Shown here piece by piece: positions 1 to 8,871 of a stretch of 64,000 bases of DNA (positions are counted from its first letter, which is position 1; each line of letters begins with the position of its first letter). The stretch lies in the NCBI GenBank assembly GCA_963741985.1, contig CAVUKD010000002.1, positions 1,860,001 through 1,924,000 of the forward strand, given 5' to 3'. The translations under genes and the position numbers were made by a program. The DNA is from Cryomorpha sp963741985. Lineage in GTDB: Bacteria > Bacteroidota > Bacteroidia > Flavobacteriales_D > Cryomorphaceae. Under the pieces are notes generated by a model, which was not told the origin of the DNA, did not search any database, and saw only the letters and a program-made list of their open reading frames with translations.

Positions 1-401
1 ACCGCCAATGCGACAACCACGATTGCGACAAGGAGCTGAATGATGAAAATCGCTGGTGTTACAAAGCCACATCCTATGCCACCACGCGCATGATTGCCGC
101 GAAGCTCGGTATCACAGAAGAAGATTATACCGTTTGTTTTCAGTCGCGCCTGGATAAGAACTGGCTGGAACCCTTTTCCGATAAGGTGATCGAAGAACTC
201 GGTAAAAATGGAGCCAAGAAGCTTCTTGTTTTTTCACCGGCTTTTGTCGCCGATTGTCTGGAAACATCGATCGAGATTGGCGAAGAATATCAAGGAATTT
301 TTGAAAAATTCGGCGGAGAAAAGGTTCAGCTTGTAGAAAGCCTCAACGATCACCCGCATTGGATTGAGACCTGTGAGAAAATGATTCGGGAGCGGATTTA
401 G
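1..401 (+). CDS. hemH: Ferrochelatase HemH, C-terminal part (cut by window edge)
   Basis: The reading frame is open from the first bases, so the start lies outside the window and only about the last 132 residues are seen. Ferrochelatase inserts Fe2+ into protoporphyrin IX, the last step of protohaem synthesis. Support comes from the family's C-terminal motifs: FQSRLDKNW, LLVFSPAFVADCLETSIEIG (with the conserved Glu of the active-site region) and ESLNDHPHW. The visible N-terminal part is Cys-rich (QCDNHDCDKE, then RWCYKATSYATTR). This fits Bacteroidota HemH sequences, although I cannot tell whether the cysteines hold a metal cluster. The last codons and stop overlap a dispersed repeat (391-456). 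No downstream gene is coupled to it; pabB begins 165 bases later. Confidence 0.93.
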   Translation, partial: RQCDNHDCDKELNDENRWCYKATSYATTRMIAAKLGITEEDYTVCFQSRLDKNWLEPFSDKVIEELGKNGAKKLLVFSPAFVADCLETSIEIGEEYQGIFEKFGGEKVQLVESLNDHPHWIETCEKMIRERI

Positions 402-456
402 AGATTCTTAGATTTAAAATTAGCTTCGCTGAGCTCCTTCGTCGGTTGTATCGAGA
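391..456 (+). repeat. Dispersed repeat copy A, overlapping the hemH stop
   Basis: About 66 bases that recur in inverted orientation at 12241-12305. The best-matching core is about 43 bases with only four visible differences; it contains TTAGCTTCGCTGAGCTCCTT and GTATCGAGA. The similarity runs leftwards into the last hemH codons (GCGATTTAGAGAT-type sequence), so the hemH stop codon is part of the matching stretch. The rest of the 402-566 gap shows nothing else recognisable. Confidence 0.7.
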
Positions 457-566
457 TGCGAAGCCAGAATTAAGTATTGCTAACCGTTACGAAACGATTT
501 CAAAGAAGTAGAACATTAGAAGGTAAGAAAATCCTATCTTTCAGCCTTTGTAAATATTTTTAGAAG

Positions 567-1853
567 TTGCCAACTGCTTTTCAGCAAATAGTCTATTGTA
601 CCGATCCATTGCCTGCTTTGCTGACATGGGCGAATATGAAGGCTTATGCCGCCTTTTGCATCAGTTCAAGGCAGACTTTTTTTGGAGGAATTGGGGCGAA
701 GGGTAGAATCCAAATCTCTGATCCAATAGGTGCTTTTGAAAAATTGGAGGAATTTCAAAAATCCAGTACCGGAAGAATTTTCGGATACCTAGGATACGAT
801 CTGAAAAATGATCTGGAAGATTTGCATTCCGAAAATCCGGATATGCTCAATATGCCCGAAACAGCGTTTTTTGAACCCGAATTGGAAGTCAATTTTCAAT
901 CGGGAAAGCTGGAAATAAAATCGGATAATAAAATACTCTTTGAGAAAGCATTAGAAGCTATAAACGCTGCCGCAAATGACCAATCTGAACAGCGCGATGA
1001 AATAGTTTTCAAGGCTTCCACTTCGCGCGAAGAATACATACAAGCCACCCAATCAATCCGGGCACATTTGCAACGCGGCGATATATACGAAGCCAACTAT
1101 TGCATCCAGTTTTCGGGGGCTGCCCCGGGTTTTGAACCCGTAAATGATTTCCTCAAATTGCAAATGCTTACCGAAGCACCTTTTTCGGTTTTTGCCAAAT
1201 TGGACAAACGCTATATCCTGTCGGCTTCGCCGGAGCGCTATCTGAAAAATACGGACGGGAAACTCATTTCTCAACCGATAAAAGGCACGATTGCCAGATC
1301 TCAAAATCCGCAGGAGGACGAAGCGCTCAGAATCCGATTGCGCAATGACCCCAAGGAGCAAAATGAAAATGTGATGATCGTCGATTTGGTGCGCAATGAC
1401 CTCTCACGCGTGGCAGCGCGTGGCTCGGTGAATGTTGACACTCTTTTTGGAGTTGAGACCTTTAAGACGGTGCACCATTTGGTGAGCACGGTTTCAGCAC
1501 GGCTCAATACGGATCGCCATTCGAACTGGGATGCTATCAAAGCTACATTTCCGATGGGCTCCATGACAGGCGCTCCAAAAATTAGCGCAATGAATATTAT
1601 CGATAGTCACGAAAATTTTAAGCGTGCCGCTTATTCGGGAGCTTTTGGCTGGATGGATCCTTCCGGAGATTTCGATTTTAATGTATTGATTCGCAGTCTC
1701 TTTTATAATTCAGATAATCAGATTTTGGCTTTTAGCGTCGGCTCCGCTCTGACTATTCTTGCCAATCCCGAAAAGGAATATGAAGAATGCTTGCTCAAAG
1801 CCGATGCGCTAATCCGCACATTTAAAAACACACCGATAAATGAGCCTGCCTGA
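567..1853 (+). CDS. pabB: Aminodeoxychorismate synthase component I (PabB)
   Basis: Converts chorismate plus ammonia or glutamine nitrogen to 4-amino-4-deoxychorismate, the p-aminobenzoate branch of folate synthesis. The chorismate-binding domain fills about residues 150-420. Visible motifs are SASPERYL (219-226), PIKGT with Lys239 (the Lys separates PabB from anthranilate synthase, which has PIAGT), VDLVRNDL (272-279) and FPMGSMTGAPK (328-338). The N-terminal part (TDPLPALLTWAN, FGYLGYDLKNDLE) matches Bacteroidota PabB. The start is a TTG at 567: an in-frame stop lies just upstream, and the family N-terminus needs the residues before the ATG at 636. The glutamine amidotransferase partner PabA is not in the window. 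The gene overlaps tilS by 14 bases, so the two are probably translationally coupled. Confidence 0.92.
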   Translation: MPTAFQQIVYCTDPLPALLTWANMKAYAAFCISSRQTFFGGIGAKGRIQISDPIGAFEKLEEFQKSSTGRIFGYLGYDLKNDLEDLHSENPDMLNMPETAFFEPELEVNFQSGKLEIKSDNKILFEKALEAINAAANDQSEQRDEIVFKASTSREEYIQATQSIRAHLQRGDIYEANYCIQFSGAAPGFEPVNDFLKLQMLTEAPFSVFAKLDKRYILSASPERYLKNTDGKLISQPIKGTIARSQNPQEDEALRIRLRNDPKEQNENVMIVDLVRNDLSRVAARGSVNVDTLFGVETFKTVHHLVSTVSARLNTDRHSNWDAIKATFPMGSMTGAPKISAMNIIDSHENFKRAAYSGAFGWMDPSGDFDFNVLIRSLFYNSDNQILAFSVGSALTILANPEKEYEECLLKADALIRTFKNTPINEPA

Positions 1854-3150
1854 AGCTTTCCAGCAAAATATGAATCGGTTGGAGGTCTCACCCGCGTCGC
1901 GCCTTCTTGTGGCGGTTAGTGGTGGCTTGGATTCGATTTGCTTAGTTCATTTATTGAAAAATGCGGGATATACGATTTCTGTTGCCCACGCAAATTTTAA
2001 ACTTCGTGGAGAAGCGAGCGACCTCGATGAGGCTTTCGTAAAGGAGATTTGTGAAGAAAAGGACATTCCCTTTCTGACGAAAACATTGCATATTGATAAG
2101 GAAAAGGAGAACGTCCAACTCAAAGCGCGCGAATTGCGGTACGATTGGTTTGCGGATTTGATGGACACTAAGGGTTTTGATTACCTCATCACTGCGCATC
2201 ATCTCAATGATCGGATAGAAACTTTTTTCATGAACCTTTTGCGCGGAAGCGGGGTGAAAGGACTAAAGTCAATTCCGGAAAAAACAGATCGGATTCTTCG
2301 CCCGCTTTTGGCGATTGAAAAATCTCAACTGAAAACCTACGCAGAGGAAAATAAGTACCTGTGGCGCGAGGATGCCTCGAATGCAACAGACGATTATTTG
2401 CGGAATGAAATTCGGCACGGAATTGCCGAGTCTTTCTCGAATCTATCGCCCTCGGCAAATGAAAATTTTGGGAAATCCATTGAATTCCTGAACGAAGCAG
2501 ACGCTTATTTCGAAAAAAAAGCCACAGATTTTCTTCAGGCCCTTCCCGGAAAAGGAGAAACGATTTTGATCGGAGAATCCGTTTGGAATCAACTTTTTCA
2601 TTCCAAACCACTGCATAAGTATGTGCTTGAAAAACTTGGTTTTACCCCGAACCAATTCGATCAATTGGAGCGTTTTGCAGAAAGTCAGAGCGGTAGATTT
2701 ATCGAAGGTGAATTGTACCGCATTTACCGGGATCGTGAATCTTTTTTAGCCGAACCAATAAACAAAATTGAGGTTTCGGAAGTTGAAATACCTTCGGAAA
2801 CTGGAAGCATTGATTTTCCCATATCTCTCGAATGGCAAAAACTAATACGGATTTCCGAATTTCAAGAGAATACTAATTTGGCTTATTTAGACTTTTCAAA
2901 ATTGAAATTTCCCTTGATTTTACGAAAGTGGAAGCAAGGAGACCGTTTTCAACCTTTAGGAATGAAAGGCAAGAAAAAGATCAGCGACTTTTTAACTGAT
3001 TTGAAACTTTCAATTCCTCAAAAGAATAATACATACGTAGTGGAGTCGGATGATGAAATTTGTTGGGTAGTAGGATGTCGGATAGCTGATAAATTTCGCG
3101 TCCGCGAGTACAGCCAAACTTGCTTTCTAATTGAATACACCGAAGTGTAA
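1840..3150 (+). CDS. tilS: tRNA(Ile)-lysidine synthase
   Basis: Ligates lysine to C34 of the CAU-anticodon tRNA-Ile using ATP, so that it reads AUA as isoleucine. It is an essential cytosolic enzyme. The PP-loop ATP-binding motif SGGLDS is at residues 27-32, followed by N-type ATPase features (AHANFKLRGEASDLDEAFV, ITAHHLNDRIETFFMNL). The C-terminal TilS domain has LRKWKQGDRFQPLGMKGKKKISDFL. The length of 436 residues is normal for the family. The ATG at 1840 lies inside the end of pabB, and the stop is followed after two bases by the next gene. pabB, tilS and the transporter therefore look like one operon. Confidence 0.95.
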   Translation: MSLPEAFQQNMNRLEVSPASRLLVAVSGGLDSICLVHLLKNAGYTISVAHANFKLRGEASDLDEAFVKEICEEKDIPFLTKTLHIDKEKENVQLKARELRYDWFADLMDTKGFDYLITAHHLNDRIETFFMNLLRGSGVKGLKSIPEKTDRILRPLLAIEKSQLKTYAEENKYLWREDASNATDDYLRNEIRHGIAESFSNLSPSANENFGKSIEFLNEADAYFEKKATDFLQALPGKGETILIGESVWNQLFHSKPLHKYVLEKLGFTPNQFDQLERFAESQSGRFIEGELYRIYRDRESFLAEPINKIEVSEVEIPSETGSIDFPISLEWQKLIRISEFQENTNLAYLDFSKLKFPLILRKWKQGDRFQPLGMKGKKKISDFLTDLKLSIPQKNNTYVVESDDEICWVVGCRIADKFRVREYSQTCFLIEYTEV

Positions 3151-3152
3151 AC

Positions 3153-3842
3153 ATGGTGAAAAACGTAGAAAACAAAGGAGCGGCACTCATCCTTTATTTA
3201 TTCCTGGGTGCTCTGTTTATTACCGCTTTAATAGCGTGTAATCTCATTGCAAATAAGTTCATTACCGTTGATTTGGGATTTAAGACCTTCATAATTTCAG
3301 CCGGCGTCCTCCCTTATCCCATTACTTTTTTACTAACCGATATATTGTCGGAAATTTATGGTCGCAAAAAAACGAATCTCATCGTTTATGTCGGCTTTTT
3401 CGCCTCTTTATTTGTTATCTTAATCTTGTTTCTCGGAGGAATTTTTCCGGCCATCGATAACTCATTGGTATCAGACGATTATTACAATGTAGTATTTCAA
3501 AATTCCTGGCGTGTAATTCTTGCTAGTATGGTAGCCTATCTCACCGCACAGCTTGTGGATATCCGGCTTTACCATTTCTGGAAGAAACTTACCAACGGAA
3601 AAGCTTTATGGTTACGTAATAATGGCTCGACCATTCTTTCGCAACTCGTGGATACCACGCTGGTAGTTCTCGTACTATTTGTTGGAAAACTTTCATTCGG
3701 AACGATGGGAAGTTATATTCTCGATGGCTGGTTTTTTAAAGTTATTTGCGCACTCGCTGATACAGTTTTTATTTATTTAGCAGTTGGATTGATTCGCAAG
3801 AAGTTTAAGCTCGAGGTTGCGGAGGAGATTGAGTTTCTCTAG
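3153..3842 (+). CDS. Queuosine precursor transporter (YhhQ/DUF165 family)
   Basis: A 229-residue membrane protein of the vut_1/DUF165 family, whose characterised members import queuosine precursors (preQ0/preQ1) into the cytoplasm. About six hydrophobic segments are visible. The family signature is present: VDLGFKTFIISAGVLPYPITF, then TDILSEIYGRKKTN, then the AQLVDIRLYHFWK helix, with a polar LRNNGSTILSQLVDT stretch later. It is the third gene of the pabB-tilS unit (two-base gap), which gives a loose shared theme of tRNA modification with tilS. The specific substrate is inferred from the family only. Confidence 0.88.
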   Translation: MVKNVENKGAALILYLFLGALFITALIACNLIANKFITVDLGFKTFIISAGVLPYPITFLLTDILSEIYGRKKTNLIVYVGFFASLFVILILFLGGIFPAIDNSLVSDDYYNVVFQNSWRVILASMVAYLTAQLVDIRLYHFWKKLTNGKALWLRNNGSTILSQLVDTTLVVLVLFVGKLSFGTMGSYILDGWFFKVICALADTVFIYLAVGLIRKKFKLEVAEEIEFL

Positions 3843-3917
3843 TCAAATATCTCAGCTCTCGGATTTTGGGTTTACAAGATTGAACGTCAATTTTTCACGG
3901 TAATTCTCCAAATTACG

Positions 3918-3925
3918 TAGCTTTG
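3918..3925 (+). promoter_or_regulatory. -7 promoter box for dsbD
   Basis: TAGCTTTG fits the Bacteroidota -7 consensus TAnnTTTG and lies 27 bases before the dsbD ATG. I see no clear TTG at the expected -33 position, so this rests on one box. Confidence 0.45.
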
Positions 3926-3952
3926 CAACTCAATTTTTGAATTCTATCCTTC

Positions 3953-6412
3953 ATGTTGAAAATCAAAGCATTTTTATCTTATGCCTTCGCAGTTGTTTTA
4001 CTTCACTCCGTTACTTATGCTCAGGTTTATGATCCGGTAAAATGGAGCTTTAATGTCAACGAAATTTCCGCAAGCGAAGCTGAAGTGCAATTTACTGCCA
4101 CAATCGAAAAAGGTTGGCATATCTATGCCAATGATCTCGGTAAAGATGAAGGCCCGCTTCCAACCGTTTTCACATTCGAAAAATCGGCTGATTATGAACT
4201 TATTGGCGGTATAAAAGAAGGGAAATATAAGACCGAATACGACCCGAACTTTCAAATGGAACTTCGGTATTATGAGAACGCTGCTACTTTCACCCAAAAA
4301 GTTAAGAAGCTATCGGAAAAGGATATACATGTAAAAGGCGAGCTTTCCTACATGGTCTGTGATGCCGATAAATGTTTGCCTCCGGATTATATTCCTTTCG
4401 ATCTGAAAGTAAAAAAAGGAGGGAAGACTGATAAAGTTGCACCCCAAAAGGAATCGAAAGTTGAACCCAACACGATGGTCACAACCAACCAGCCAGCTCC
4501 ACTGGAATCTCAAATTTTTGACCCTGTAGAATGGAATTTTACGATTGATAATGAAACAGATTCTACAGCGATTCTCGTCGCTGAGGCAAAGATCGACGAC
4601 AGCTGGCATATCTATGGGATGAATCTGGAAAGCGATGAAGGACCGATTGCAACTTCGCTCAATTTCACGAAAGATGATACCTATGAACTCGTCGGCAAAG
4701 CGCAGGAAGGCACGCCAATAGTTATGCACGACACTGCCTTCGATATGGAGCTGAGCTACTTTGAAGGCGAGGCGCGCTTTATCCAAAAAGTTCGAAAACT
4801 ATCTGATAAACCGGCGAAAATTGCCGGCTTCGTTACATTCATGGTCTGTGATGATGAGAAGTGTCTGCCACCAACAGATGTAGATTTCACCTATACCATT
4901 GCAGCTGGGAAAGCACGTATTGCAAAAGAGGACACGAAAACGGAAAAAACCGAAGTCAAAAAAGTCAACCAGCGGAGCAACTGGGGGATTTTTTTAATTG
5001 CATTCTTTAGCGGTTTTGCTGCATTGCTCACGCCATGCGTCTTCCCAATGATACCCATGACGGTTAGCTTCTTTACAAAACAAAGCAAGACCCGAGCTGA
5101 AGGAATTAAAAATGCCGTGATTTACGGTCTCTCAATAATTGGAATTTATGTTTTCCTCGGTGTTATTGTAACTTGGGCGTTTGGTGCTGATGTGCTTTCA
5201 AACCTGGCGACTGATCCTTGGTTCAATCTCTTTTTCTTCCTGCTCCTTATTGTATTTGCAATTTCTTTCTTAGGCGCTTTCGAGATCACATTGCCAAGCT
5301 CCTGGATTAACAAGGCTGATTCTAAAGCAGACAGAGGCGGCTTAATTGGAATATTCTTTATGGCATTTGTGCTGGCATTGGTTTCTTTTTCGTGTACCGG
5401 ACCTATTGTCGGGACCCTTATAGTTGAAGCCGCCACTCGTGGTGGTACCGCTCCTGCCATTGGAATGCTTGGGTTTTCGCTTGCCATTGCACTTCCTTTT
5501 GCCTTGTTTGCAGCCTTTCCGGGTTGGCTCAATTCTCTTCCAAAATCCGGTGGCTGGCTCAACTCAGTAAAGGTCGTCCTCGGTTTTCTCGAACTTGCTC
5601 TGGCTTTCAAATTTCTTTCAAATGCCGATATGGTGCTCGACTACGGCTACCTCCAGCGCGAGGTTTTTATCGCCATCTGGATCGTGATTTTTGCTATGCT
5701 CACCCTTTATCTTTTAGGGAAACTGAAACTGCCCCATGATAGCGAAATGAAATATCTTTCTGTACCGAGGCTTCTAATGGCAATCGTTACCGGAATTCTC
5801 ACCGTGTATATGATTCCAGGATTGTGGGGCGCACCGCTTAACCTTATTGCCGCTTTTCCACCACCGATGCAATATAGTGAAAGTCCCATGGGAGTTGGAA
5901 ATACTGCCGGTGGTGAATCTACGGTTGCTTCAGAAAAACCAAATGAAGAGATGCATCGTGGCCCTCAGAATATCTGGGCATTCGATGATTACGACAAAGC
6001 TATGGCTTACGCCAAAAAAGAGAATAAACCCTTGATGCTCGATTTCACCGGTAAGGCCTGTGTAAACTGTCGTAAAATGGAACAGCAGGTATGGTCAGAT
6101 CCCGAGATAAAGCGAAAACTTTCTGAAGATGTCGTTCTCGTATCGCTCTATGTCGATCTGCGTGTTGACCTTCCGGAAAATGAACAGGTCACAGTAGATT
6201 TAGGTAATGGACGCTCCAAAAAATTGCGTACAATTGGGGATAAGTGGGCGGCCATGCAGGAAATAAAATACAAGATCAATGCCCAGCCGTATTACGTACT
6301 TCTTGACCACGATGGAGAAATGATCATTGAAGCTGCAAATTATCAGGATTACGGCAAGATCAGTTTGTTCGACGACTGGCTTGAGCGCGGAATAGCGAAG
6401 TTTAAAAAGTAA
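3953..6412 (+). CDS. dsbD: Thiol:disulfide interchange protein DsbD with duplicated N-terminal domain
   Basis: Carries electrons from cytoplasmic thioredoxin across the inner membrane to periplasmic thiol oxidoreductases. The order is: signal peptide (1-23, ending TYAQ); two homologous DsbD-alpha-like domains (about 24-155 and 187-315); a membrane domain (about 345-630); and a C-terminal thioredoxin domain (about 675-819). Redox cysteines are visible in all parts: C136/C141 and C299/C304 in the repeated MVCD-x2-KCLPP motif, C362 (LTPCVFPMIP) and C481 (FSCTGP) in the membrane part, and C703-VN-C706 in the thioredoxin part. The 819-residue length is larger than usual because the first domain is doubled. 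The gene stands alone, with a TAGCTTTG -7 box upstream. Confidence 0.93.
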   Translation: MLKIKAFLSYAFAVVLLHSVTYAQVYDPVKWSFNVNEISASEAEVQFTATIEKGWHIYANDLGKDEGPLPTVFTFEKSADYELIGGIKEGKYKTEYDPNFQMELRYYENAATFTQKVKKLSEKDIHVKGELSYMVCDADKCLPPDYIPFDLKVKKGGKTDKVAPQKESKVEPNTMVTTNQPAPLESQIFDPVEWNFTIDNETDSTAILVAEAKIDDSWHIYGMNLESDEGPIATSLNFTKDDTYELVGKAQEGTPIVMHDTAFDMELSYFEGEARFIQKVRKLSDKPAKIAGFVTFMVCDDEKCLPPTDVDFTYTIAAGKARIAKEDTKTEKTEVKKVNQRSNWGIFLIAFFSGFAALLTPCVFPMIPMTVSFFTKQSKTRAEGIKNAVIYGLSIIGIYVFLGVIVTWAFGADVLSNLATDPWFNLFFFLLLIVFAISFLGAFEITLPSSWINKADSKADRGGLIGIFFMAFVLALVSFSCTGPIVGTLIVEAATRGGTAPAIGMLGFSLAIALPFALFAAFPGWLNSLPKSGGWLNSVKVVLGFLELALAFKFLSNADMVLDYGYLQREVFIAIWIVIFAMLTLYLLGKLKLPHDSEMKYLSVPRLLMAIVTGILTVYMIPGLWGAPLNLIAAFPPPMQYSESPMGVGNTAGGESTVASEKPNEEMHRGPQNIWAFDDYDKAMAYAKKENKPLMLDFTGKACVNCRKMEQQVWSDPEIKRKLSEDVVLVSLYVDLRVDLPENEQVTVDLGNGRSKKLRTIGDKWAAMQEIKYKINAQPYYVLLDHDGEMIIEAANYQDYGKISLFDDWLERGIAKFKK

Positions 6413-6460
6413 TTTTCCTTTTCAGTAATCAACTATTACCCAATCCCCAAATCAATTTCC

Positions 6461-6468
6461 TACATTTG
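6461..6468 (+). promoter_or_regulatory. -7 promoter box for gmhA-comM
   Basis: TACATTTG is a perfect match to TAnnTTTG, 17 bases before the gmhA ATG, in the short gap after dsbD. A -33 TTG is not obvious. Confidence 0.45.
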
Positions 6469-6485
6469 GCTAAACACCCGATGAA

Positions 6486-7058
6486 ATGGATCCAAAACTC
6501 CGACAACACTTTACAGAAGCACAGGACGTACTTGCAAAATTTATAGCACACGACCAAAATATAGATAGCGTGGAAGCTGGCGGCCAACTCATGGTCTCGG
6601 CTCTGAAATCCGGCAATAAGATAATCTCATGCGGCAATGGCGGTTCAATGTGCGACGCCATGCATTTTGCCGAAGAGCTTTCAGGCCGTTACCGCGAAAA
6701 TCGTCCGGCACTTGCTGCGGTTTCGATTTCAGACCCTTCGCATATTTCCTGTGTCGGCAATGATTACGGATATGATTTTATTTTCTCTCGCTACCTCGAA
6801 GCAATGGGGCAGAAGGGCGACGTGCTTCTCGCAATTAGCACCAGCGGCAATTCCGGAAATGTGCTGCGTGCTGCAGAAACTGCAAAGGCAAGAGGCATCA
6901 AAGTGGTAGCACTTACGGGAAAAAAAGGCGGAAAGTTGGCTTTACTTGCCGATGTGGAAATTCGTGTTCCGCATGACGGATATGCCGATCGTATTCAAGA
7001 AATTCACATCAAGATCATTCACAGTTTTATTGATTATATTGAGCGACATATTTTCTAA
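6486..7058 (+). CDS. gmhA: Phosphoheptose isomerase (SIS domain)
   Basis: Converts sedoheptulose 7-phosphate to D-glycero-D-manno-heptose 7-phosphate, the first step toward the heptose of lipopolysaccharide or S-layer glycans. It is a single SIS domain of 190 residues, the normal GmhA length. The phosphosugar-binding loops CGNGGS (49-54) and STSGNSGN (118-125) are present. Putative zinc ligands H60, E64, Q171 and H179 fall exactly where the E. coli enzyme has them. An alternative ATG five bases upstream is in another frame. comM starts two bases after the stop, so the two genes are probably co-transcribed, although their functions do not seem linked. Confidence 0.92.
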   Translation: MDPKLRQHFTEAQDVLAKFIAHDQNIDSVEAGGQLMVSALKSGNKIISCGNGGSMCDAMHFAEELSGRYRENRPALAAVSISDPSHISCVGNDYGYDFIFSRYLEAMGQKGDVLLAISTSGNSGNVLRAAETAKARGIKVVALTGKKGGKLALLADVEIRVPHDGYADRIQEIHIKIIHSFIDYIERHIF

Positions 7059-7060
7059 CC

Positions 7061-8596
7061 ATGCTCGTAAAAACCTATGGAAGCGCGGTATATGGCGTTG
7101 ATGCCATTACCATCACTGTAGAAGTGAATATTGACACCGGAGTAAATTTTCTCTTGGTCGGTTTGCCCGATAGTGCCGTCAAAGAGAGTCAGCAGCGCAT
7201 CGAAGCGGCTCTGAGCAATAATGGTTATCGCCTTCCGGGAAAAAAAATAACGATAAATATGGCTCCAGCCGATATCCGCAAAGAAGGATCGGCTTACGAC
7301 TTGCCACTCGCCATGGGGATTCTGGCAGCAAGCGGACAAATCAATGCACCCGATATCGAGAAGTATCTTATTATGGGTGAGCTTTCACTCGATGGAGGTC
7401 TGCAGCCTGTAAAAGGTGTGTTGCCAATGGCGATACGCGCCCGCGAAGATGGTTTTAAAGGATTTATTTTGCCGCAAGCCAATGCCCGGGAAGCTGCCAT
7501 AGTCGAGGGGTTTAATGTATATGGCGTTGAAACCATAAACGAAGCGATAGAAGTAATCGCAAATCCCGATCTGGCCGAACCGGAGAAAGTCGATCTCGAC
7601 GAGGCCTTTCGCGCCAAAACAGATCAGTATCTATTCGATTTTTCGGATGTAAAAGGACAGGAGAATGTAAAACGCGCGCTTGAAATTGCTGCGGCCGGAG
7701 GTCACAATATAATACTTATCGGCCCACCGGGAGTCGGAAAAACGATGTTGGCAAAGAGAATTCCAACCATCCTGCCGCCGCTCACACTCGAAGAGGCGCT
7801 CGAAACTACCAAGATTCATTCGGTCAGCGGACTTCTGCCAACGAATGTTTCGCTCGTTACACAGCGTCCTTTCCGAAATCCGCATCATACCGTTTCGGAT
7901 GTGGCACTTGTAGGTGGTGGAAGCAATCCCAAGCCGGGCGAAATATCCTTGGCGCACAATGGAATCTTATTTCTCGATGAGCTTCCTGAATTCAAACGTA
8001 CTGCTTTAGAAGTACTTCGTCAGCCATTGGAAGATCGAGTTGTTACGATTTCACGTGCAAAAATCTCGGTCGAATATCCATCTTCGTTTATGCTTATTGC
8101 ATCGATGAATCCTTCGCCCAGCGGCGATTTTTTCAAACCCGGAGAATCTGCCGACAGCGAATTTGCCGTAAGGCGCTACGTCGCCAAAATATCGGGCCCG
8201 CTGATGGATCGAATTGATTTGCATATCGAGGTAAATCCTGTTCCGTTTGAGCAATTGCGGGATCGTGAAAGTGGCGAGAATTCTGCCACGATTCGGGAGC
8301 GCGTAATTGCAGCACGGGGTATTCAGACCGAGCGATATAAAGGAGTGGAAGGCATACACAGCAATGCGCAGCTTACGCCAAAACTGATGAAAAAGTATTG
8401 CGAAATCGATCAGTCAGGAGAAGCACTTTTGAAAAATGCGGTTGATCGACTTGGCTTTTCTGCGCGTTCCTATACACGAATCCTGAAAGTGGCGCGTACC
8501 ATAGCCGATCTCGAACAATCCGAAAATATCGCCACACAACATTTGGCAGAAGCTATTCAGTATAGGTCGCTTGATCGGGAAGGGTGGCTTACATAG
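7061..8596 (+). CDS. comM: YifB/ComM family Mg-chelatase-like AAA+ ATPase
   Basis: ComM is a hexameric helicase that promotes branch migration during natural transformation. In Bacteroidota its role is inferred from the family. The N-terminal ChlI-type domain (about 1-175) has VNIDTGVNFLLVGLPDSAVKES. The AAA+ domain follows, with Walker A GPPGVGKT (221-228), Walker B LFLDELPEF (near 305) and the FRNPHHTVSD motif. The C-terminal Mg-chelatase domain has LGFSARSYTRILKVARTIADL. The length of 511 residues is typical. The stop codon is followed immediately by a copy of the palindromic element at 8597. Confidence 0.93.
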   Translation: MLVKTYGSAVYGVDAITITVEVNIDTGVNFLLVGLPDSAVKESQQRIEAALSNNGYRLPGKKITINMAPADIRKEGSAYDLPLAMGILAASGQINAPDIEKYLIMGELSLDGGLQPVKGVLPMAIRAREDGFKGFILPQANAREAAIVEGFNVYGVETINEAIEVIANPDLAEPEKVDLDEAFRAKTDQYLFDFSDVKGQENVKRALEIAAAGGHNIILIGPPGVGKTMLAKRIPTILPPLTLEEALETTKIHSVSGLLPTNVSLVTQRPFRNPHHTVSDVALVGGGSNPKPGEISLAHNGILFLDELPEFKRTALEVLRQPLEDRVVTISRAKISVEYPSSFMLIASMNPSPSGDFFKPGESADSEFAVRRYVAKISGPLMDRIDLHIEVNPVPFEQLRDRESGENSATIRERVIAARGIQTERYKGVEGIHSNAQLTPKLMKKYCEIDQSGEALLKNAVDRLGFSARSYTRILKVARTIADLEQSENIATQHLAEAIQYRSLDREGWLT

Positions 8597-8726
8597 TGTC
8601 TGCCCATAATGTCCGATATCAGCGTTGCACTTGGCTTGAAAACAGTCATTGACAAGGGTCAATTCCTTGATTTTCAATCTCGCGTGCGCCTTGCTATCGA
8701 ACATTCTGGTCCAGCCACTCAAGTGT
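8597..8726 (+). repeat. Palindromic element, full copy 1
   Basis: About 130 bases beginning directly after the comM stop. It is related along its whole length to 23439-23567 and in part to 21491-21551 (opposite strand). It reads as a nested inverted repeat: AATGTCCGATA near the left pairs with TATCGAACATT near the right, TTGAAAA pairs with TTTTCAA, and ATTGAC pairs with GTCAAT at the tip. The tip stem has a different sequence but the same pairing in copy 2. It has no coding potential of its own. Confidence 0.75.
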
Positions 8727-8839
8727 AATGACGGACTCTACTTAGACAATTTTCCATTATAAATTAAAAATTACCAGTGGCTGTGGTCAGCGGTTAATAT
8801 TTAACCTAATTGAACATTGAAAATTTATCATTGACCATT

Positions 8840-8871
8840 GAGGAGGTCGTAACAATTCCCACTCCCTCCTC
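8840..8871 (+). repeat. Hairpin in the leader of the MORN-type gene
   Basis: GAGGAGG (8840-8846) and CCTCCTC (8865-8871) form a perfect seven-base-pair inverted repeat, 36 bases before the ATG at 8907. The AGGAGG strand is Shine-Dalgarno-like, which is unusual here. There is no U-tract, so it is not an ordinary terminator. The rest of the 8727-8839 gap is AT-rich with nothing recognisable. Confidence 0.4.
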
